DNA from: Planobispora rosea
GTDB lineage: Bacteria > Actinomycetota > Actinomycetes > Streptosporangiales > Streptosporangiaceae
Direction of reading: 5' to 3'
Length of the DNA stretch: 64,000 bases
Assembly: GCF_014648175.1 (NCBI RefSeq)
Contig: NZ_BMQP01000003.1
Span: 1 to 64,000 of the forward strand
Shown here: positions 39,928 to 48,046 of the stretch, one piece after another
Position numbering within the stretch: the stretch's first letter is position 1
Layout: each line of letters opens with the position of its first letter
Notes under the pieces: generated by a model
What the model was told of the DNA's origin: nothing
The model's input: the letters and a program-made list of their open reading frames with translations, nothing else
The model's database searches: none
Position numbers and translations under genes: made by a program

Positions 39928-40941
39928 TCAGCGCCGGGGCGGGGCGGTGCTCTCCCGGACGATGAGCTCGGTGGCCAGCTCCACCCGCCGGGTCTCCGGC
40001 GCCTCCCCCCGGCCTATGCCGAGCACGGTCCGGGTGGCCAGCGCGGCCATCTCCTGGAGTGGCTGGCGGACGGTGGTCAGCGGCGGCCAGGCCGAGCGGG
40101 AGAGCGGCAGGTCGTCGAAGCCGACCACGGACAGGTCCTGCGGGACGCGCATCCCGCGCTGGCGGGCCGCCTCGAAGACGCCGAAGGCCTGCAGGTCGCT
40201 CCCCGCGAAGATCGCGGTGGGCGGGTCGTCGAGGGAGAGTAGGCCGTGGCCGTGGTCGTGCCCGGAGTCCACCAGGAAGGTGCCGCGGCGGATCAGTTCG
40301 GGCGCGGCCTCGATCCCGGCGGTCTCCAGCGCGGCGCGGTAGCCGTCGATCCTGGCCTGGCTGCAGAGCATGTCGGCGGGCCCGCTGATCATGCCGATGC
40401 GCCGGTGGCCGAGCTCCAGCAGGTGCCGGGTGGCGGCCAGGCCGCCGTGCCAGTTGGTCGCGCCGACCGAGGCGACGCCGGGCGCGGGCTCGCCCTCGGG
40501 GTCGACCACCACGAACGGCAGGGATCGGGCGGTGAGCTGGGCCTGCACCATGGTGGACAGCTTGGAGGCGACGATCACCACTCCGTCGGTGCGGCGGGCG
40601 GCGAGCCGTTCCAGCCAGTCGCGGCCCGGCCCCGCGTGGGTGTGCAGCACGGAGATGACGACGCTGGCGCCGGCCTCGTGGGCCGCGTCCTCGGCGCCGC
40701 GGACGATCTCCATGGCCCACGGGCTCTCGATCTCGGCGAAGACCAGGTCGACCAGGCCGGCGGGCCCGTCGTCCTGGCTGACGCGGCGCTGGTAACCGTG
40801 CTTGTGGAGGAGCCGTTCGACCCGGTGGCGGGTCTCGGGGGCCACCTCGGGCCTGCCGTTGATGACCTTGGACACCGTGGGGACCGAGACCCCGGCCTCT
40901 TCCGCGATCTGGGCGATCGTGACCCGTCGTTTGGTGGACAT
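39928..40941 (-). CDS. LacI-family transcriptional regulator
   Basis: A 337-aa repressor. The N-terminal HTH is VTIAQIAEEAGVSVPTVSKV (about residues 7-26) with hinge ETRHRVERLLHKHGYQ. The sugar-binding core has LVDLVFAEIESPWAMEIVRG, GVVIVASKL, VDPEGEPAPGVASVGATNW, RRIGMISGP, AIFAGSDLQAFGVFEAAR and VVGFDDLPLS. It is divergent from the sugar ABC operon and almost certainly controls it, releasing DNA on binding an imported sugar. The ATG at 40941 lies 7 bp from a TAGACT -10, with an operator-like palindrome next to it. Confidence 0.93.
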   Translation of the reverse strand: MSTKRRVTIAQIAEEAGVSVPTVSKVINGRPEVAPETRHRVERLLHKHGYQRRVSQDDGPAGLVDLVFAEIESPWAMEIVRGAEDAAHEAGASVVISVLHTHAGPGRDWLERLAARRTDGVVIVASKLSTMVQAQLTARSLPFVVVDPEGEPAPGVASVGATNWHGGLAATRHLLELGHRRIGMISGPADMLCSQARIDGYRAALETAGIEAAPELIRRGTFLVDSGHDHGHGLLSLDDPPTAIFAGSDLQAFGVFEAARQRGMRVPQDLSVVGFDDLPLSRSAWPPLTTVRQPLQEMAALATRTVLGIGRGEAPETRRVELATELIVRESTAPPRR

Positions 40942-40948
40942 GCGGCGA

Positions 40949-40970
40949 AGTCTAGCCGAAAACTTTCGGG
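40949..40970 (-). promoter_or_regulatory. LacI-gene -10 and operator-like palindrome
   Basis: TAGACT on the minus strand (40954-40949) is 7 bp from the LacI ATG, suggesting leaderless expression. CCGAAA-AC-TTTCGG (40956-40969) is a perfect inverted repeat within the promoter spacer, suited to autorepression. Confidence 0.6.
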
Positions 40971-41022
40971 ACCCGGGATGCACGTGTTATTCGGCCTTGT
41001 CCCCTCTGTCCAGCGGACTCTA

Positions 41023-41052
41023 TTGACGTGTCACCTGATTTTTACCTAGGCT
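41023..41052 (+). promoter_or_regulatory. Promoter of the sugar ABC operon
   Basis: TTGACG (41023-41028), an 18-bp spacer and TAGGCT (41047-41052) place transcription start near 41059, just before two operator-like boxes. Confidence 0.6.
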
Positions 41053-41061
41053 TTCGGCCAT

Positions 41062-41090
41062 GAAACATTCGGGGGCTATCCGAAACTTTC
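41062..41090. promoter_or_regulatory. Two operator-like boxes in the sugar operon leader
   Basis: GAAACATTCGG (41062-41072) and CGAAACTTTC (41081-41090) share the core of the LacI-gene palindrome. They lie directly downstream of the predicted start site, so a bound repressor would block the operon. Confidence 0.55.
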
Positions 41091-41116
41091 ATGCGACGCG
41101 GAAAGGATTGACGGCG

Positions 41117-42403
41117 ATGTCACTGCGTCGGCAAGGTGTGGCAATACTGGCGGCCTCCGTTCTCCTCCTCGGAGGTTGCGGCAGCGGGTCTGACAACAGT
41201 CCGGACGCGGGCGCCTCCGCCGGTGGAGGCAAGGTCACCATCGACTGGTGGCACATCGGGACCACTGAGCCCAACAAGACGATTTACGAGGGATGGGTCA
41301 AGGCATACCAGGCCAAGAACCCCAACGTCACCATCAAGGTGACCGCCCTGGAGAACGACGCGTTCAAGTCCAAGATGGCGACCGTCACCACGGCGGCCAG
41401 TGCCCCCGACATCTTCACGACCTGGGGCGGGGGCGTGCTCAAGCAGCAGCTCGACGCCGGGATCGTCAAGGACCTCGGGGACGCGAAGGCGATCGCGGAC
41501 TTCACCCCGGCGGCGCTGGCCGCCTACCAGATCGACGGCAAGACGTACGGCGTCCCGATCGACGTCGGCATGGTGGGCTTCTGGTACAACAAGAAGCTCT
41601 TCGAGAAGGCCGGGATCACGGAGCCGCCCGCGACGTGGTCGGCCTTCCTGGAGACGGTCAGGAAGCTCAAGGCGGCGGGGGTCACCCCCATCGCGCTGGC
41701 GGGCAAGGAGAAGTGGCCCGGCCACTACTACTGGACCTACCTCGCCATGCGCGTCGGCGGGCTCGACCTGCTCAAGCAGGCGGCGACCACCCATGACTTC
41801 AGCGGGCCCGACTTCGTCGCGGCGGGGCAGCGACTCAAGGAGCTCGTCGACCTCCAGCCGTTCCAGAAGGGCTTCCTCAACGCGGGCTACAGCACGCCCG
41901 ACGGGCAGGCGGCCTCGGTGGGCGGCGGCAAGGCCGCGATGGAGCTGATGGGCCAGTGGGCCCCGGCCGTGCAGAAGGACGCCGGCGGCGGCATCGGCGA
42001 GGACCTCGGCTTCTTCCCCTTCCCCGCGGTCGACGGCGGCAAGGGCGCGGCCACCGAGGCGCTCGGCGGCGGCAACGGCTTCGCGGTCAGCGCGGACGCC
42101 CCGGCCGAGGCCGTCGACTTCCTGAAGTTCATCACCCAGGTGGACAACCAGAAGCAGTTCGTGGAGTCCGGCGCCGGGCTCCCCGCGGTGAACGGCGCCG
42201 AGGAAGCGATCAAGGACGCCAACCTCAAGAACGTGTCCGGCACGCTGGCCGGGGCGACCGGCTTCCAGCTCTACCTGGACCAGGCCTACCCGCCCGCGGT
42301 CGGCCAGGAGATCAACGACAGCGTGGCCGGGCTCATCGCCGGCTCCAAGACCCCCGAGCAGGTCACGGCCGCCATCACCGAGACGGCCAAGGCCGAAGGG
42401 TAA
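41117..42403 (+). CDS. Sugar ABC transporter substrate-binding lipoprotein
   Basis: A 428-aa extracellular solute-binding protein of family 1. The signal peptide has lipobox LLGGC at about residues 19-23, then a Ser/Gly-rich linker and the binding domain starting VTIDWWHIGTTEPN, with YGVPIDVGMVGFWYNKKLF and GGNGFAVSADAP. The ATG at 41117 after GAAAGGA is chosen over ATG41060 because the lipoprotein signal starts there and the operator boxes lie between. It captures an oligosaccharide for the two downstream permeases. A strong hairpin follows. Confidence 0.93.
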   Translation: MSLRRQGVAILAASVLLLGGCGSGSDNSPDAGASAGGGKVTIDWWHIGTTEPNKTIYEGWVKAYQAKNPNVTIKVTALENDAFKSKMATVTTAASAPDIFTTWGGGVLKQQLDAGIVKDLGDAKAIADFTPAALAAYQIDGKTYGVPIDVGMVGFWYNKKLFEKAGITEPPATWSAFLETVRKLKAAGVTPIALAGKEKWPGHYYWTYLAMRVGGLDLLKQAATTHDFSGPDFVAAGQRLKELVDLQPFQKGFLNAGYSTPDGQAASVGGGKAAMELMGQWAPAVQKDAGGGIGEDLGFFPFPAVDGGKGAATEALGGGNGFAVSADAPAEAVDFLKFITQVDNQKQFVESGAGLPAVNGAEEAIKDANLKNVSGTLAGATGFQLYLDQAYPPAVGQEINDSVAGLIAGSKTPEQVTAAITETAKAEG

Positions 42404-42417
42404 CGGCGTCCGGCAGA

Positions 42418-42446
42418 GGCGGGCGGGCCGACCCGGCCCGCCCGCC
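42418..42446 (+). terminator. Intra-operon stem-loop after the binding-protein gene
   Basis: GGCGGGCGGGCC (42418-42429) pairs perfectly with GGCCCGCCCGCC (42435-42446) over a 5-nt loop. Such loops stabilise the upstream message and reduce permease expression relative to the binding protein. Confidence 0.75.
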
Positions 42447-42475
42447 CGTCCACCCCCCGACACGGAGCAACGCAT

Positions 42476-43480
42476 ATGACACATCCGGCGTTGACGGAGC
42501 GCCCGGAGAAGCGGACGCGGGCCGGAGCCGGTCCGCGGCCCGGTCTCCCGCGGGCCGCGGACCGGCGCCGCCGCCGGCTCAGGGGCCTGGCGACCATCGC
42601 CCTGTTCCTCCTGCCCGCCCTCGTGCTGTACGGCCTGCTGGTGCTGGCCCCCATCGCGATCGCGGCCTACACCAGCCTGTTCCGGTGGAACGGCTTGGGC
42701 GGATGGCCTGAGGACTTCATCGGCTTCGACAACTTCACCCGGCTCTTCGCCAGCGACGTCTTCCACGGCGACCTGCGGAACGGCCTGATCATCGTCGCCC
42801 TGTCGCTGGGGATCCAGCTCCCGCTCGCGCTGGGCCTGGCGCTCCTGCTCAACCAGCGGATGCGCGGCCGGGCGGTCTACCGGCTGCTGTTCTTCGCGCC
42901 CTACGTCCTCTCCGAGGTGATCACCGGAGTCCTGTTCTCGCTGATCCTCTCGCCGGAGGCCGGACTGGCCAACCAGATCCTGCGCGCGGTGGGCCTGGAG
43001 GAACTGGAGCGCGCCTGGCTGGCCGACCCGTCCACCGTCCTGCCCGCCCTGTTCCTGGTGATGACCTGGAAGTACTTCGGCTTCTACATGATCCTGTTCC
43101 TGGCCGGGCGGCAGGGCATCCCCCGGGAACTCGGTGAGGCCGCCGCCATCGACGGGGCCACCGCCTGGAAGCAGTTCCGGTATGTGACGCTCCCGCTGCT
43201 CGGGCCGACCGTCCGCATCGCCGCCTTCCTCTCGGTCATCGGCACGATCCAGCTCTTCGACCTGGTCTGGGTGCTCACCGGCGGGGGGCCCGACCACGCC
43301 TCCGAGACGATGGCCGTGACCATGTTCCAGTTCGGCTTCAAGCGCACCCAGATCGGCTACGCCAGCGCGATCAGCGTGGTGATGTTCATCCTCAGCATGA
43401 TCTTCGCTCTCGCCTACCTGCGCTTCGTCATGCGGCGGGACACCCGGGGCGCCGTGACGACGATGGGAGACCACCGATGA
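42476..43480 (+). CDS. Sugar ABC permease (MalF/UgpA-like)
   Basis: A 334-aa inner-membrane permease with a basic cytoplasmic N-terminus (about 40 residues), a first helix LATIALFLLPALVLYGLLVLAPIAIAA, and five further helices. The EAA loop that docks with the ATPase is GEAAAIDGATAWKQFRYVTLPLL (from about residue 221). It pairs with the next gene as the second permease; its stop overlaps that gene's ATG by 4 bp. Confidence 0.92.
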   Translation: MTHPALTERPEKRTRAGAGPRPGLPRAADRRRRRLRGLATIALFLLPALVLYGLLVLAPIAIAAYTSLFRWNGLGGWPEDFIGFDNFTRLFASDVFHGDLRNGLIIVALSLGIQLPLALGLALLLNQRMRGRAVYRLLFFAPYVLSEVITGVLFSLILSPEAGLANQILRAVGLEELERAWLADPSTVLPALFLVMTWKYFGFYMILFLAGRQGIPRELGEAAAIDGATAWKQFRYVTLPLLGPTVRIAAFLSVIGTIQLFDLVWVLTGGGPDHASETMAVTMFQFGFKRTQIGYASAISVVMFILSMIFALAYLRFVMRRDTRGAVTTMGDHR

Positions 43481-44427
43481 GCAGCCCCGTCTCGAACCCC
43501 GCGCCGGGTCCCGCGTCGCACCCCGCGCCGAGCCGCCGGGCGGACGGCCGCGGTCCGGACCGCCGTCGCGCGGACGGCCGCCCGGACCGCCGCCGTCCCG
43601 CCGGGCCGTCGCGCGCCAAGGGGATCTCCCTGCACCTGCTGGCCGTGACCCTGGCCGTGTTCATCCTCGCCCCCCTGCTGTTCGGCCTGATCGGCGGGTT
43701 CAAGGACAACGCCCAGCTGGCCGCCAACCCCTTCGGACTGCCCGCGCCGTGGCATCCGGAGAACTACACCGAGGTGCTCGGCTCCGCCTCCTTCTGGCGG
43801 CAGGTCGGCAACAGCGTCCTGATCGCGCTGGCCACCACGGTGCTCGTCGTGGGCCTGTCGGCGATGGCCGCGTTCGCGTTCGCGCGCTTCGCGTTCCGGG
43901 GCCGGGAGGTACTGTTCACGATCTTCACGGCCGGGCTGATGTTCCCCTTCGCGGTGGCGATCCTGCCGCTGTTCGTCCTGATGCGCGCCTTCGGGCTGCT
44001 CGACAACCCGCTGGGGGTGATCCTGGTCCAGGCCGCGTTCGGCCTGCCGATGACGATCATCATCCTGCGCGGGTTCTTCGCCGCGGTCCCGCGCGAGGTG
44101 GAGGAGGCCGCCGTCATCGACGGCTGCACGCCGTTCGGCGTCTTCTGGCGCGTCCTGCTGCCGATGGCCCGCCCCGCCCTCGCCACCGTCTCGGTCCTGG
44201 CGATCGTCGCCAGCTGGAACAACTTCTTCCTGCCGCTGGCGGTGTTCAACGACCCCGACTGGTGGACCATCCCGCTGGGCGTCCAGCAGTTCCAGGGACA
44301 GTACTCCACCGACGTCGCCCGAACCCTCGCCTACGTCGTCCTGGCGATGGTGCCCGCGCTGGCCTTCTACGCGGTCGCCGAACGCCACCTGATCAGCGGA
44401 CTGACCGCTGGAGCTACGAAGGGATGA
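43477..44427 (+). CDS. Sugar ABC permease (MalG/UgpE-like)
   Basis: A 316-aa permease. About 47 basic, Pro/Arg-rich residues precede the first helix LLAVTLAVFILAPLLFGLIGG; six helices in all. The EAA loop is EEAAVIDGCTPFGVFWRVLLP (from about residue 209). It starts by ATGA overlap with the first permease and is followed 4 bp later by the GH5 gene. No ATPase gene is in the operon, so a shared MsiK-type ATPase encoded elsewhere is expected. Confidence 0.92.
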   Translation: MSSPVSNPAPGPASHPAPSRRADGRGPDRRRADGRPDRRRPAGPSRAKGISLHLLAVTLAVFILAPLLFGLIGGFKDNAQLAANPFGLPAPWHPENYTEVLGSASFWRQVGNSVLIALATTVLVVGLSAMAAFAFARFAFRGREVLFTIFTAGLMFPFAVAILPLFVLMRAFGLLDNPLGVILVQAAFGLPMTIIILRGFFAAVPREVEEAAVIDGCTPFGVFWRVLLPMARPALATVSVLAIVASWNNFFLPLAVFNDPDWWTIPLGVQQFQGQYSTDVARTLAYVVLAMVPALAFYAVAERHLISGLTAGATKG

Positions 44428-44431
44428 ACGC

Positions 44432-45820
44432 GTGACCCTGCATGTGTCCGGAAACCACCTCGTCGCCGCCGACGGCACCCCGGTACGGCTGCGCGGAGTG
44501 GGCCTCGGGGGCTGGATGAACATGGAGAACTTCATCACCGGCTACCCCGCGAACGAATCGGCGATGCGCGAGGCCGTGGCGGAGGCGATCGGGGAGGAAC
44601 GCGCCGAGCTGTTCTTCGACCGGCTGCTGACGTCGTTCTTCGGCGAGTCCGACGCGGCCCTCCTGAGCGAGATCGGCATGAACTGCGTGCGGATCCCGGT
44701 CAACTACCGTCACTTCGAGTCCGACGACCGGCCCTTCGAGACCATCGAGCGCGGCTTCCGCCATCTGGACCGGGTGATCGACCTGCTCGGCCGGCACGGC
44801 GTCTACAGCGTGATCGACCTGCACGCGGTGCCGGGCTCGCAGAACCAGCACTGGCACTCCGACAATCCCACGCACGTAGCCTCCTTCTGGCGGCACCGCC
44901 ACTTCCAGGACCGGGTGGTCCGGCTCTGGGAGGTGATCGCCGACCGCTACAAGGACAACCCCTGGGTGGCCGGGTACAACCCGGTCAACGAACCCGGCGA
45001 CCCCACCGGGCGCGTGGTCGGCCCGTTCTACGACCGGCTGGTCAAGGCGGTGCGCGCCGCCGACCCGCACCACGTGCTCTTCCTCGACGGCAACACCTAC
45101 TCCACCGACTTCTCGGTCTTCCGCGAGCTCTACGAGAACACCGTCTTCGTCTGCCACGACTACGCACTGGCGGGCTTCGCGCACGGCGGGCCGTATCCCG
45201 GCCACACCCGGGGCGAGTGGGTGGACCGGGCCCAGCTGGAGCGGACCTTCGAGCGGCGCACCGTCTTCCAGCGCCAGACCGGCACGCCGCTGTGGGTGGG
45301 GGAGTTCGGCCCCGTCTACACCGGTGACCCGGCGGTCGACGAGCAGCGCTACCAGATCCTCCGCGACCAGCTGGAGATCTACGACGCGCACGGGGCCGGC
45401 TGGTCGTTGTGGACCTACAAGGACGTCGGGCTCCAGGGCCTGGTGACCGCGGACCCGGCCGGGCCGTACATGGAGCGCTTCGGGGCGTTCATCGCCAAGA
45501 AGGCGCGCCTGGGCGCCGACCGGTGGGGCTCCACCATGGAGGAGTCGTCCGACGTCCTGGCGCCGTTGCACCGGCTGGTGGAGACCGAGTTCCCCGGATG
45601 GGACCCCTACCCCTGGGGTGCCCGCTACCAGACCGACGACCTGATCCGGCACATCCTCATCGCGCAGGCGCTGCTGCCCGAGTACGCAGCCCTGTTCAAA
45701 GGGCTGTCCGACGAGGAACTGCTGGCGCTGGCCGACTCGTTCGCACTGTCGGCCTGCGTCCGCCGCGAACCCCTGATCGAGCTGCTCTCCGGAAACTTGG
45801 GAGCCTCCGGAGGGCGCTGA
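44432..45820 (+). CDS. Intracellular GH5-type glycoside hydrolase
   Basis: A 462-aa retaining glycosidase of the GH5/cellulase clan. LRGVGLGGWMNMENFI opens the barrel; the acid/base is Glu187 in NPVNEP and the nucleophile is Glu291 in WVGEFGP, with VIDLHAVPGSQN and WSLWTYKD also typical. There is no signal peptide, so it acts in the cytosol on the sugar brought in by the preceding ABC genes. Resemblance to exo-1,3-beta-glucanases suggests a beta-glucoside, without proof. A C-terminal extension of about 110 residues follows the barrel. The GTG start has AAGGG upstream. Confidence 0.9.
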   Translation: MTLHVSGNHLVAADGTPVRLRGVGLGGWMNMENFITGYPANESAMREAVAEAIGEERAELFFDRLLTSFFGESDAALLSEIGMNCVRIPVNYRHFESDDRPFETIERGFRHLDRVIDLLGRHGVYSVIDLHAVPGSQNQHWHSDNPTHVASFWRHRHFQDRVVRLWEVIADRYKDNPWVAGYNPVNEPGDPTGRVVGPFYDRLVKAVRAADPHHVLFLDGNTYSTDFSVFRELYENTVFVCHDYALAGFAHGGPYPGHTRGEWVDRAQLERTFERRTVFQRQTGTPLWVGEFGPVYTGDPAVDEQRYQILRDQLEIYDAHGAGWSLWTYKDVGLQGLVTADPAGPYMERFGAFIAKKARLGADRWGSTMEESSDVLAPLHRLVETEFPGWDPYPWGARYQTDDLIRHILIAQALLPEYAALFKGLSDEELLALADSFALSACVRREPLIELLSGNLGASGGR

Positions 45821-45830
45821 GAGCGGGGGA

Positions 45831-45880
45831 CGGACGGCCGCCCGGGAGGCAACCCGACATGGATCCCGGGCGGCCGTCCG
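45831..45880 (+). terminator. Operon terminator, 17-bp perfect stem
   Basis: Arms 45831-45847 and 45864-45880 are perfect inverted copies with a 16-nt loop, 10 bp after the GH5 stop. Confidence 0.85.
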
Positions 45881-45929
45881 CTGCTCGCCGGGGCACCCGC
45901 CGCCCACCGGCGGAAGGGCCCGGCGGGAC

Positions 45930-46775
45930 TCAGCCGCGCAGCCGCCGCACGGCGAGGGCGGCCACGCGGACCGCCGCGGCGGGCGAGAGCCGTACCCCGC
46001 GCCAGGCCAGCCGTCCCGAGGCCGGGGCGACGATGAGCGCCCGGTTGCGCGCGACGCCCCGCATGATGTCCCCGGCCAGGGAGTCGACGGAGTAGAGCCG
46101 CCCCATCGTCCTGGTCGCCGACTCGCGGGCACCGGCGCCCGTGGCGGTCTGCGGCAGGCCGGGGTTGGCGTGGTCCAGCAGCGGGGTGTCGGTGAAACCG
46201 GGGCAGACCACGCTCACCCGCACGCCGTGCGCTCGCGCCTCGGCCCGCAGCGCGAGCGAGAGCCCGACCACCGCGTGCTTGGTCGCGGTGTACGGCAGCA
46301 TCAGGGGAGCGGGGGTCAGCCCGGCCAGTGAGGCGGTGTTGACGATGTGGCCGCGGCCCTGCTCCACCATGATCGGGTAGGCGGCGTGCACGCCGTGGAC
46401 GACGCCGCGCAGGTTCACGTCGATCGTCCGGTTCCAGTGGTCGAGGGTGAGCTCGTCGGCGGTGCCGCCGACCGCGATCCCGGCGTTGTTGAACACGAAG
46501 TCCAGCCGCCCCCGCTCGTCCCTGACCCGGTGGACGAGATCCCGTACGGCCCGCGCGTCGGTGACGTCGAGTCCGGCGCTCGCGCAGCCGAACTCCTTGG
46601 CCGTGCGCTCGGCCCCGGCGGCGTCGATGTCGGCGGCCACGACGTGCACGCCGCGCCGGCTCAGCTCGCGGCAGACGGCCCGGCCGATGCCGGATGCGCC
46701 CCCCGTCACGATCGCCGTCCTGGCGCCGGGGCGGGCCGTGCCGCCGCCGGACGGTCCGTCAGATGATTCGCTCAC
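45930..46775 (-). CDS. Short-chain dehydrogenase/reductase
   Basis: A 281-aa classical SDR. The cofactor motif is TGGASGIG (25-32), followed by Asp at the end of strand 2 (VVAADIDAAG, suggesting NAD preference), NNAG at about 95-98, catalytic Ser in VNTASLAG and YTATK. The C-terminus is longer than usual and basic. The ATG overlaps the diiron oxygenase stop by 4 bp, so the two act as one translational unit and may modify the same substrate in turn. Confidence 0.93.
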   Translation of the reverse strand: MSESSDGPSGGGTARPGARTAIVTGGASGIGRAVCRELSRRGVHVVAADIDAAGAERTAKEFGCASAGLDVTDARAVRDLVHRVRDERGRLDFVFNNAGIAVGGTADELTLDHWNRTIDVNLRGVVHGVHAAYPIMVEQGRGHIVNTASLAGLTPAPLMLPYTATKHAVVGLSLALRAEARAHGVRVSVVCPGFTDTPLLDHANPGLPQTATGAGARESATRTMGRLYSVDSLAGDIMRGVARNRALIVAPASGRLAWRGVRLSPAAAVRVAALAVRRLRG

Positions 46776-47764
46776 CGCGCCGCTCTCTTCGCAGGGGGGT
46801 CGTCGTAGATGCCCATGATCTTCCAGATCCTGCGCTGGAGAGCGTTCATCATGCCCAGTTCGGCGCAGAGCTCGCGGGTCTTGCTCACCGAGTCGCGGAT
46901 CTGCGCGGAGGCCTCGGGATTGTCGGTGTAGACGTCCTTGACCACCTGCTCCGGGATGCGGAACGCCCTGATCATGGATCCGGGGGGCGAGAGCATGATC
47001 CGGGCCATGATGCCCAGGACGATCGGCGAGACGATCCCCAGCAGGAAGCGGCGGTGGCGCGGCATGCGCGGGACCCGGCGGCGCAGGTAGTGCCGCGCGA
47101 AGGAGATGTGCCTGGCCTCCTCCGCGATGTGGATGCGCATGATGGTCTCCTCAAGCGGGTGCTTGATCTGACCTTCCCTGAGGGTCTTGCGCTGCACGTG
47201 GTCGATCGGGTCTTCGCCGCCGAGCACGAAGATGAAGAACAGCTCGGTGGAGATCAGCGGGATCCACGGGGTGATCTGGGCGAGCACGCTGAGCGGCCCG
47301 GGCATGCCCTTGATCGGGAGCTTCGTACGGTTCACGAACTCCTGGAACATCATCCCGTGATGTCCCTCTTCGATGGTCTCGTGGTAGACGTAGCGGAACT
47401 CGGGGGAGCCGTTCGGCAGCCGGTAGGCGTAGTTGAGCAGGCCGCGCTTGAGCAGGTTCTCGAACTGCAGGCCGATCTTCATGGCGGTCGCCACCCGCCA
47501 CAGCCCGATCTTGGCCCGGACCTCGGGGGGCTGGGCCCGGTACCACGGATGGCCGCCCAGCTTGTCGACCCCGGGCAGCTCCCAGCGCGGGTCGTCCTGG
47601 CGGACCTGGAAGTCCGGGTCGTCCCAGGGGATGTCGACGTAGGGCTCCCAGTGCTTGTCGACGGAGGCCTTGGAGAGACGCTCGATGACCGCCTCGTAGG
47701 CGCGCTTCTCCACGACCTGCTGGTCGTTCTCTCTGTCTGCGGTTGTGCTCGGAGCGGGTGTCAT
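46772..47764 (-). CDS. AurF-like diiron oxygenase
   Basis: A 330-aa helical diiron protein of the AurF N-oxygenase family. Ligand-like motifs are FENLLKRG, ETIEEGHHGMMFQEF (ExxxGHH) and IHIAEEARHISFARHYL (EExRH), the arrangement that binds two irons in AurF. AurF oxidises an aryl amine to a nitro group, and relatives act on other amines; the substrate here is unknown. A GGGAG site precedes the ATG. A palindrome overlapping a TACAAT -10 lies just upstream, and the SDR gene is translationally coupled. Confidence 0.85.
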   Translation of the reverse strand: MTPAPSTTADRENDQQVVEKRAYEAVIERLSKASVDKHWEPYVDIPWDDPDFQVRQDDPRWELPGVDKLGGHPWYRAQPPEVRAKIGLWRVATAMKIGLQFENLLKRGLLNYAYRLPNGSPEFRYVYHETIEEGHHGMMFQEFVNRTKLPIKGMPGPLSVLAQITPWIPLISTELFFIFVLGGEDPIDHVQRKTLREGQIKHPLEETIMRIHIAEEARHISFARHYLRRRVPRMPRHRRFLLGIVSPIVLGIMARIMLSPPGSMIRAFRIPEQVVKDVYTDNPEASAQIRDSVSKTRELCAELGMMNALQRRIWKIMGIYDDPPAKRAAR

Positions 47765-47789
47765 CGCTGCACTCCCATCGGATGTCCTG

Positions 47790-47807
47790 CTCCGTAATTG
47801 TACGGAG
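47790..47807 (-). promoter_or_regulatory. Operator palindrome over the -10 of the diiron oxygenase operon
   Basis: CTCCGTA-ATTG-TACGGAG is a perfect inverted repeat with 7-bp arms. Read on the minus strand its centre contains TACAAT, a near-consensus -10, about 8 bp from the predicted start site. Repression by a TetR-like protein is likely; none is adjacent. Confidence 0.6.
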
Positions 47808-47880
47808 AATCCAATAGTGCGGGAAGCCCTTCCGGGGGTGTGAGGTGCCTCACGCTTGCCGGAGTGCGCGGCGTCCCCTG

Positions 47881-47924
47881 CGGTCCTCGACGGTGTCCCG
47901 TACGGTCCTCGACGGCGTCCCGGC
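47881..47924. repeat. 22-bp imperfect tandem repeat, intergenic
   Basis: Copies at 47881-47902 and 47903-47924 agree at 19 of 22 positions (core CGGTCCTCGACGG). It sits between the divergent diiron oxygenase and DMT transporter genes. The remainder of this 280-bp gap holds a possible TACAGT -10 (47983-47988) for the transporter and no gene. Confidence 0.8.
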
Positions 47925-48046
47925 GACCCCGCTGGGATGAAGGTCTCTCATGTCGGAGGGACGTCCTTAACTCAGGGTTGTATACAGTCCACTCCCCGAC
48001 GTCCGGGTCAGCAGTTGCTTACCCGAGGTGATGCGACCCTTCCCTT

